This document shows, piece by piece, positions 1 to 5,540 of a DNA stretch of 7,367 nt (positions within the stretch are counted from its first letter, which is position 1; every line of letters starts with the position of its first letter). This DNA is from an uncultured Chloroflexaceae bacterium (GTDB lineage: Bacteria > Chloroflexota > Chloroflexia > Chloroflexales > Chloroflexaceae). The notes under the pieces were generated by a model that ran no database searches, had not been told where the DNA came from, and worked only from the letters and a program-made list of their open reading frames with translations. The DNA lies in assembly GCA_937141995.1 (NCBI GenBank), contig CAKZQX010000533.1, forward strand, positions 1 through 7,367, written 5' to 3'. The position numbers and the translations under genes are program-made.

Positions 1-282
1 CCGTTCACGTCGTCAAACGCCCGGTTTGAACACGCACCGCGTAACTCCTGTTACTGATGGGAATAATGCACCCGCGGCGACCTGGCTGGCGATGAAAAAA
101 GCGCTGACATAGCCGGCAAAAATGAATAACCCAGTAAATTTTTAGTACGTTTTCACACCGTAAAACTGTGTGTTTTACACCCAGGAATAGTAAACAACAC
201 CTCACAGAACAAAGGTCATAGATCGTATCGAAATTGAACCCCTGATTGTTCTCTGTTCTGTGGAGTGTTGTTCTTGCGCTAC
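1..282. other. Left-edge region without a convincing gene
   Basis: No recognisable gene lies here. On the plus strand one frame is open from the window edge to a TAG at 110-112 (about 36 codons, ending in WLAMKKALT). It could be the tail of a gene that starts outside the window, but it matches nothing I recognise and its third-position composition is not strongly coding-like. After it the sequence turns AT-rich and contains a small hairpin, GTAAAAC (160-166) pairing with GTTTTAC (172-178) around a 5-base loop, which could act as a weak terminator for that tail. A larger inverted repeat follows and is listed separately. Confidence 0.3.
193..272. repeat. Imperfect 19-bp inverted repeat downstream of the oxidoreductase remnant
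   Basis: The left arm (193-211) and the reverse complement of the right arm (254-272) agree at 17 of 19 positions; the mismatch is a CT/TC swap in the middle. The arms flank 42 bases. A second, overlapping pairing is possible between AGAACAA (206-212) and TTGTTCT (246-252), because TGTTCT occurs twice in the right half. The element starts 11 bases past the stop codon of the minus-strand oxidoreductase remnant, so it may be a transcription terminator hairpin. It could also be a small (80 bp) MITE-like element, but I see no target-site duplication next to the arms. Confidence 0.5.
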
Positions 283-999
283 CTATCCATCTGGCCTGAT
301 GTTCTGGTTGATGTGGAACAGGTTGGTCGGATCGTAGCGCTGCTTCAGCATAACCAGACGTTCATAACGGTCGCCATAGGCCGCCCGGATGCGGTCGCTG
401 CCTTCGTCCTCACTCAAGAAGTTGACATACACCCCGCCGGTTGAGAAGGGCTGCATCGCCGACAAGAGATCACGCGTCCAGCGGGTGTAGCGTTCCGTCT
501 CGTCCAGCGCTTCCCAGGCGGCCTGGATATTGAGCACATAGGCGGCATCCCGATGAGCAGCGGCATTGGTGTTGGCATCAATCCGGCTGATAGCCGCCCC
601 AGTTGGAAGAGCAGCACCGCCGAGTAGGGTTTGCTCTCGTCCGGGGCTGTGCCCGCACTGTACGCGCCTGCGGATCAACATGGATGCCGTTCATCAACGA
701 CAGGTCATCATCAGGTCGGCATCGCAGACGGCCAGACCGGCCACATTGTGACCGCCACCCCGTACCGACAACGGCAATTCGTTCTCGCGGGCGAAGTTAA
801 CCGCCGTCACCACATCGGCGGTGCCGGCGCAGCGGGCAGTCAGCGCCGGGTGTTTGTCAATCATGCCATTCCAGATCGTGCGGGCACCGTCATAGCCGGC
901 ATCGCCGGGGCGCAGCAGTACGCCGCGCAACTGCGACTGGAAGGTCTGCACGGCTACTGCATTCACGACTGGTTCTTTTGTTGCGTGTAGCATGGTCAT
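283..999 (-). pseudogene. Broken FAD-dependent oxidoreductase, berberine-bridge-enzyme type
   Basis: Two pieces of one flavoprotein survive. The N-terminal piece (999 down to about 706) starts at ATG 999-997 behind a strong AAGGAGG (1012-1006). It contains the FAD-binding motif RGGGHNVAGLAVCD, whose histidine carries covalent FAD in this family. The C-terminal piece (about 640 to 283) has the BBE-domain ending with YGDRYERL and RYDPTNLFHINQNI. Three lesions are visible. A one-base loss near 705-708 breaks the frame; restoring it gives DLSLMNGIHVDPQARTVRAQ. A large internal deletion near 643-652 joins that to PDESKPYSAVLLFQ. A second frameshift lies near 595-604. The remnant is about 239 codons against roughly 450-470 in the family, so about 220 residues including the substrate region are missing. 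Intact relatives oxidise small molecules or sugars with O2. This copy cannot be functional. The family call is confident; the substrate is unknown. Confidence 0.9.
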
Positions 1000-1204
1000 C
1001 CTGAGCCTCCTTATGTTCAATCCCTATGACAGCGTTCGCGTCTGTGGGACTCAGGATAGCCGACGCAGCGTTCGACAGGCGTTCTGTGGAGCGTTCGGGA
1101 GGGAGGATTTTGCCGGGAAGAGTGACATAAAACCGCTGGGTCGGGAGAGCAACCATTACATTGGGCAGAGCAAGCCCTCACACCATGCAGACCCCGGTTG
1201 AGTA

Positions 1205-1501
1205 GTTGAGCACTGAAATTGCATGCCCTGTCTGGTTATGTTATACTTCATAATACCGCATAATACCAGGCTATACCACACATAGCTACGTGTAGCGTTT
1301 TTTCAACATAGTGCGGGTTGAGCACTGAAATCCCCTCCATTCTATCCCGCCCAGTAAACGCCAGCCGTTTCATCCACGCGGTTCGGGGTTGAGCACTGAA
1401 ATTACTGCAGAGGGCAGCGGAAGGATCAAGGATAGAAATCCGGCTGGTCATAAATTACATATGTGTTTCACCAGTTACGGCTCGGGATTGAGCACTGAAA
1501 T
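1205..1501 (+). repeat. Four spaced direct repeats of GTTGAGCACTGAAAT
   Basis: Exact or one-mismatch copies lie at 1205-1219, 1317-1331, 1388-1402 and 1487-1501 (the last begins with A instead of G), all on the same strand. Start-to-start distances are 112, 71 and 99 bases. The sequences between them are unrelated to each other. Similarity extends to the left in the last three copies (a G-rich CGGG or GGGG before TTGAG; copies 3 and 4 share CGGYTCGGG). A partial extra GTTGAG precedes copy 1 at 1197. In copies 2-4 a TTTCA lies about 30-37 bases before the end of the closing TGAAAT. The unit could be the 3' half of a degenerate CRISPR repeat, a regulator-binding site, or a dispersed genomic repeat. 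No cas gene is present and spacing is irregular, so I do not call a CRISPR array. Confidence 0.8.
1219..1247 (+). promoter_or_regulatory. Weak candidate sigma-70-type promoter
   Basis: TATACT (1242-1247) matches the -10 consensus at five of six positions. It stands 17 bases after TTGCAT (1219-1224), which matches the -35 consensus only in its first three bases. The -35 element begins at the last base of repeat copy 1, so a protein bound to the repeat would compete with polymerase. A transcript from here would have a leader of roughly 380 bases that includes repeat copies 2-4. The call rests on composition only and could be chance. Confidence 0.2.
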
Positions 1502-1624
1502 AGGGAAATGCAAGGTAGCCTGCACCCAAACCGTTCAACAGCATCATAACAACAATGTAAGCAGCATGGATCCGTGCGGAAGTAACCCAGGACGCTAAAC
1601 AGCAGTTTCTCTCCTGTAAGTGCC

Positions 1625-1632
1625 AGAAGGGG
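1625..1632 (+). promoter_or_regulatory. Ribosome-binding site fixing the methyltransferase start at 1638
   Basis: AGAAGGGG lies with its AAGG core seven bases before ATG 1638. The in-frame GTG at 1620 has only CTCTCCTGTAA in front of it and no Shine-Dalgarno match, and starting there would place this purine-rich stretch inside the gene. The ATG at 1638 is therefore preferred. Confidence 0.7.
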
Positions 1633-1637
1633 TAGGT

Positions 1638-4600
1638 ATGGTTTTTCAGCAACTCACTGAAGAATTAGGATGGCCCGAGCACAGTGAAATATTTGAACCT
1701 GCCGGGGGGGGGGCAAAGGTTATTGTTCAGCTTGCCCAGAAAAAACTCGGCCGCGCTATTGCACGCACGGTTGGAGGTACAGATATAAAAGTGGGCATCC
1801 TGGCGGCTGACCCGGAAACCTCCGAAGCGCCGCTGGCCCTCGTATGCCGGTTTGCAACCCGCGTCCAAGCGGAAGTATTGTTTGAAACCCAACGGCTGGC
1901 CTGGAACTTCAGTCGTTCCCTGCTGCTGATAACAATTGAACCACATACTATCCGCACCTGGAGTTGCTGTGAGCCACCTCTCGACAGCCACACAGTCGCA
2001 ACGACGGCGGCTCTGGCCCTGGATAGTGCTAATCCCGATGGGCATGGACCGCAAATACTACCGGCAATCCCACTCGAACCAGTTGCTGGTCACCTGTTGG
2101 AGCACCGGGCGGCCGCATCACTTGCCTGGGTTGAGCTTGTATCAGGGGCATTCTTCCAGAATCACGCAGAGCGCTTTCCCAGAGACCGTCGCGCCGATCA
2201 TATGCTGCTCAGTAATTTGAAAGAGGTGCGACAGGTACTACGCGCTCTGGAACTGGACGACACATATAGCCACGATCTGCTGGCGCGGATTATCTTTGTG
2301 CAATTCCTGTTTGACCGCAAGGACTCGCATGATCATGCTGCATTAAATGCGGAAAAGCTGCGTGAACTCCATGCGCAGGGCATCCTCTCAAATCTTTATA
2401 CCGATCTCGCCGCTATTCTTGAAAATTATGACGATACATATGCCCTCTTTGGGTGGCTAAATCAGCATTTTAATGGTGATCTATTTCCGGGCGAGAGTGG
2501 CACACCAGAGCAGCAGCAGGCCGCCTGGGAAGAAGAGAGACGGTTTGTTCAACCAGTCCATCTGGCAAAACTGGCTGATTTTGTACGTGGCGATATGCGC
2601 ATGGCTGATGGACAACGCTGTCTCTGGCGGCAGTATGCCTTTGATGTCATACCACTGGATTTCATTAGCAGTATCTATGAGGAGTTTGTCGGTAAGGATA
2701 CGGGGGTAGGCATACACTACACGCGCGGGCATCTGGTTGATTTCATGCTGGATCGGGTGCTTCCCTGGGATAGTACCGACTGGGATCTACGCCTGCTTGA
2801 TCCGGCCTGTGGATCAGGGATTTTTCTGGTGAAAGCATACCAGCGGCTCATCTACCGTTGGGAGCTGGCGCATCCAGGCGAGGAGGTCCGGCCGGAAGTG
2901 CTCAAGCAGCTCCTTGAGCATAATCTGGTAGGCATTGATCAGGATACCCATGCCGTGCGTGTGGCTGCGTTTAGTCTGTATCTGGCGATGTGTGATGAGA
3001 TCGACCCACGTCATTATTGGAGCGATCCGGCGCGGGTGCGCTTTCCTCCCCTGCGCAATCGGAGTATCCTACAGAGTGATTTTTTTGCAGAAGAGATACC
3101 TGGGGTCCGCACCCGGGAAGATACGGCATCCTACGATATTGTTATTGGCAACCCACCCTGGGGTGGATCGACAGTGACCCAGACAGCCATGGATTGGGCC
3201 AGAGCACATAACTGGCAACTTGCCAATAAGGATTTTGGCATGCTGTTTGTAGCAAAGAGTGCTGAGCTTACAAAACCAGGCGGGGTTATTTGTCTGGTGC
3301 AGTCGGCCAATGCCTTGCTTGCTAATCAATCCCCAACAGCGGTCAAACTACGCCACAAACTCTTTCAGGACTTTAAAAAAATTGAGGGAGTCATTAATCT
3401 GGCTGCCTTTCGCCTGACCGAGGTTCAACTGTTCCGCAATGTGAAAGTACCAACATGCATCCTGATCCTGCGCAATATTGCACCGGACGGCGAAGCATTT
3501 TTGTATGAATGTCCGAAACCACTCCACACTGGTGAAGATACAACACGGATCTTGATCGAAGACCAGGATGCGCATTTCCTCTATCCCGAGGATGTGGCAG
3601 ATGAACCGGCGATCTGGTCAATCCTGATGTGGGGCGGTCAGCGCGATCGTGACATCATCCGTCGGCTTCGACGCTATCCAAATCTTGAGCAATTGAAAGA
3701 TCAGGGTAAAATACAGACGCGCCGAGGCATTACTCGTGCAGACAGAAAGAAACAACAAAATGATATCGTTGGAAGACGTTTCGTTGAAATTGTGGAATTC
3801 TCGGAGTCAGAAAACTTGCAGTTGGATGCAAAGCATCTGGGAATTAACACTAACCCTTATATCGACTCAAAAGGTTCTACCGATCTGCGCGCATTTGCGT
3901 TGCCCCAACTGATTATTAGAATGAGTTGGGTACAGGCAACAAAACGGTTCCAGGCCAAAATGGTACAATCGACGCCTGACATTGGCGGGGTGATTTTTGA
4001 GCGAAGCCTCGTCAGTGTCCATGCGCCATCTGATCATACCGATCTGCTTGAAACCAGTTGTGCCTGCTATAACAGCCTGGTGGCTACCTACTACCTTTTC
4101 CTGAGCAGTGGCCGTTTTGCATTTGATCGTTCTGAGCCATGGGTCGGTCAACTTCGCAGGTTGCCCATACCACCAGTTGCCGCACATGTGCTTGATGGTA
4201 TAAGTTCTCTTGAAGACCTGGATACGCGGGTTTACAACCTGTTTTCGCTGCAGGAAGCCGAAACAATCCTGATTGAAGATATGGTGCATTACACGCTGAC
4301 CGATTTCAAAGGCACGGGTGAACGGCCCGGATACCGGCCTACGCAGCGTGGAAAGCCGAGTAATGGTCAGCAGCAACCGGAGCCGGATCTGCAGCGCTAC
4401 TGTGAGATCATGCTGCGGGTGCTCAAGGCGGCCTATGGTCAGGATAAGGCCATTGGTGCGGTGATTTTCAGTGAGTCTGCCCAACCCGGACTGCCTGTGC
4501 GACTGGTAGCGATCTACCTGAATGACCCGGCGATCAATTCGGTACAGATTGCGCCACTCCAATCACCCGACTTGCAGAGACGCTTGCTGCGGGTGTATAA

Positions 4601-4820
4601 TCTGGCCCAAGATGCACAAGGGGAGCCAGTAGCCTATCAGCGTTGTGTGAGAACGTATGATACTGCCCGAACCGAGGTAGGTACATCTCTGATTGTTCAT
4701 ATTGTTAAACCCGATCAGATGCGCTACTGGACACGGTCGATGGCCCTGCGCGATGCCGATGAGATTGCTGCGGATATGGCACTATGGGCAACATCTGCAA
4801 CAACCGGGGTGCCAGAGTAA
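1638..4820 (+). CDS. Eco57I/type IIG-like adenine-specific DNA methyltransferase, candidate phase-variable
   Basis: A 1060-residue protein predicted to transfer a methyl group from S-adenosylmethionine to adenine N6 in a specific DNA site. Residues 1-115 form a domain resembling the N-terminus of large type IIG enzymes, but I find no ExK-type nuclease pair in it (the strand reads LALVCRFA). Residues 180-330 are helical. YAFDVIPLDFISSIYEEF (from about 333) and HYTRGHLVDFMLD lead into the catalytic core: DPACGSG (388-394, AdoMet binding), GIDQD (from 432), NPPW (505-508, catalytic) and PGGVICLVQS (near 548). Residues 650-870 probably hold the target-recognition domain. A further domain (about 925-1060) ends with VKPDQMRYWTRSMALRDADE. 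A run of ten G at codons 23-26 makes the frame slippage-prone. The downstream nuclease gene starts 16 bases after this stop, so the two are probably co-transcribed. BREX PglX and DISARM DrmMI are relatives in architecture, but none of their partner genes is in view. The family is sure; the target site and system type are unknown. Confidence 0.93.
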   Translation: MVFQQLTEELGWPEHSEIFEPAGGGAKVIVQLAQKKLGRAIARTVGGTDIKVGILAADPETSEAPLALVCRFATRVQAEVLFETQRLAWNFSRSLLLITIEPHTIRTWSCCEPPLDSHTVATTAALALDSANPDGHGPQILPAIPLEPVAGHLLEHRAAASLAWVELVSGAFFQNHAERFPRDRRADHMLLSNLKEVRQVLRALELDDTYSHDLLARIIFVQFLFDRKDSHDHAALNAEKLRELHAQGILSNLYTDLAAILENYDDTYALFGWLNQHFNGDLFPGESGTPEQQQAAWEEERRFVQPVHLAKLADFVRGDMRMADGQRCLWRQYAFDVIPLDFISSIYEEFVGKDTGVGIHYTRGHLVDFMLDRVLPWDSTDWDLRLLDPACGSGIFLVKAYQRLIYRWELAHPGEEVRPEVLKQLLEHNLVGIDQDTHAVRVAAFSLYLAMCDEIDPRHYWSDPARVRFPPLRNRSILQSDFFAEEIPGVRTREDTASYDIVIGNPPWGGSTVTQTAMDWARAHNWQLANKDFGMLFVAKSAELTKPGGVICLVQSANALLANQSPTAVKLRHKLFQDFKKIEGVINLAAFRLTEVQLFRNVKVPTCILILRNIAPDGEAFLYECPKPLHTGEDTTRILIEDQDAHFLYPEDVADEPAIWSILMWGGQRDRDIIRRLRRYPNLEQLKDQGKIQTRRGITRADRKKQQNDIVGRRFVEIVEFSESENLQLDAKHLGINTNPYIDSKGSTDLRAFALPQLIIRMSWVQATKRFQAKMVQSTPDIGGVIFERSLVSVHAPSDHTDLLETSCACYNSLVATYYLFLSSGRFAFDRSEPWVGQLRRLPIPPVAAHVLDGISSLEDLDTRVYNLFSLQEAETILIEDMVHYTLTDFKGTGERPGYRPTQRGKPSNGQQQPEPDLQRYCEIMLRVLKAAYGQDKAIGAVIFSESAQPGLPVRLVAIYLNDPAINSVQIAPLQSPDLQRRLLRVYNLAQDAQGEPVAYQRCVRTYDTARTEVGTSLIVHIVKPDQMRYWTRSMALRDADEIAADMALWATSATTGVPE
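1704..1713 (+). repeat. Ten-base poly-G tract inside the methyltransferase gene
   Basis: Ten consecutive G encode Gly-Gly-Gly plus the first base of the next Ala codon (about residues 23-26). Nine G would put translation in a frame that stops at TAA 1786-1788; eleven G would stop at TGA 1808-1810. Either change therefore removes the whole protein. Other glycines in the gene are written with mixed codons, so the tract is not forced by amino-acid need. Homopolymeric G tracts of this length are classical slipped-strand contingency loci. Confidence 0.85.
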
Positions 4821-4835
4821 ACAGGAAGCAGATGG

Positions 4836-5519
4836 ATGGCACGTAAGCGAGGCAAGACAATCTCTGAACAGTGTTATGGCATGCCTCCAGATGCTAACGA
4901 CCTGGTAAAACTCTGGAATAATGATCTGACGCATAAGTTGCTATCGCATGTGTGGCAAGCCTATGATCAACTCTATGCACATATGCTGTGCCGGCTTGCC
5001 TGGACAGAGGAATACGACGATCTCGAACGATCAATCACCCATCACTTAGAGCTATCAATTCGTGAAACCCTTGACAAATATTTACCATACACCGTTCAGC
5101 ATGGCGTGCCGGAACATGAGTCACGCCAACCTCCCCCCGCTCGACCGCCCGAATATGATATCGCTTTTATCTGGCGCGCTAATCCCCGGATTATGTGGCC
5201 GTTGGAAGCGAAAGTTATCCGAACAGATGATGATACGAACGAGAATCTTGGGGATTACATCCAGACTATAGAAGAGCGCTATCTGACCTGCCGCTATGCC
5301 CCTTTCTCGAATGGCGGTGCAATGATCTGCTATTTCCGATCCGGCAATCCAGGGCTGTTACTCCAACATCTTGAGAGAAGATTAGCATGTTCCTTTGCCG
5401 ATTACCCACCGTTCGCAGATCGGTCGCACAAAATTTCGGAACATATGCGGTCAGTTCCCCATGGAAAACCTTATCCTATCCACTTTCGCTGTCACCACAT
5501 GGTTTTGCCCCTTGCCTGA
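4836..5519 (+). CDS. Putative PD-(D/E)XK restriction nuclease partner of the methyltransferase
   Basis: A 227-residue protein that I do not recognise as a named family, but which carries a PD-(D/E)XK nuclease signature. PEYDIAF supplies Asp108, and after a 15-residue hairpin WPLEAKV supplies Glu124-Ala-Lys126. Glu77 in the preceding helix (SIRETLD) could be the additional acidic residue. The later pattern RYAPFSNGGAMICYF (153-167) looks like the helix-strand pair that closes such folds. Residues 1-75 are helical and may bind DNA or the methyltransferase. There is no signal peptide or membrane segment. ATG 4836 is chosen because AGGAAG (4823-4828) stands seven bases before it; the ATG at 4832 reaches a stop after four codons. 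The gene follows the methyltransferase by 15 bases, so I infer that it provides cleavage for a split restriction-modification system. It ends 21 bases before the convergent regulator remnant, with no clear terminator between. Existence of the gene is sure; the nuclease call is moderately sure. Confidence 0.8.
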   Translation: MARKRGKTISEQCYGMPPDANDLVKLWNNDLTHKLLSHVWQAYDQLYAHMLCRLAWTEEYDDLERSITHHLELSIRETLDKYLPYTVQHGVPEHESRQPPPARPPEYDIAFIWRANPRIMWPLEAKVIRTDDDTNENLGDYIQTIEERYLTCRYAPFSNGGAMICYFRSGNPGLLLQHLERRLACSFADYPPFADRSHKISEHMRSVPHGKPYPIHFRCHHMVLPLA

Positions 5520-5540
5520 ACATAGCCCGCGTCGTAAACA

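Larger units (their letters stand above)
1000..1637. other. Repeat-bearing intergenic region upstream of the methyltransferase operon
   Basis: About 640 bases without a supportable gene, between the divergently oriented oxidoreductase remnant and the methyltransferase gene. It contains the ribosome-binding site of the remnant (1006-1012), four copies of a 15-bp direct repeat (1205-1501, listed separately), a 10-bp tandem duplication CATAATACCG/CATAATACCA (1249-1268), and small inverted repeats GCTAT/ATAGC (1270-1286) and GCTAC/GTAGC (1285-1296), the latter followed by a T-run. Any promoter of the downstream operon should lie here, but none is clear. Short open frames in this stretch lack start signals and recognisable sequence. 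Confidence 0.6.

Noticed and set aside
5..205. A 66-codon minus-strand open frame at the left edge
   Set aside because: No ribosome-binding site and no recognisable domain, and it runs through AT-rich sequence with a hairpin.
1285..1303. GCTAC/GTAGC followed by a T-run as an intrinsic terminator
   Set aside because: The stem is five pairs with a two-base centre, too short and tight to form a stable hairpin.
1205..1501. A functional CRISPR array
   Set aside because: The conserved part is only 15 bases, spacing is irregular (112, 71, 99), and no cas gene is in the window.
1620..1637. GTG at 1620 as the methyltransferase start
   Set aside because: No Shine-Dalgarno sequence precedes it, and the best one (AGAAGGGG, 1625-1632) would lie inside the extension and serves ATG 1638.
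3867..4562. A 231-codon open frame on the minus strand
   Set aside because: It lies fully inside the methyltransferase gene, opposite its target-recognition and C-terminal regions, and has no ribosome-binding site or recognisable family.
1638..4820. Naming the methyltransferase PglX (BREX) or DrmMI (DISARM)
   Set aside because: The catalytic core is shared by these and by type IIG enzymes, but none of the defining partners of BREX or DISARM is present in the window.
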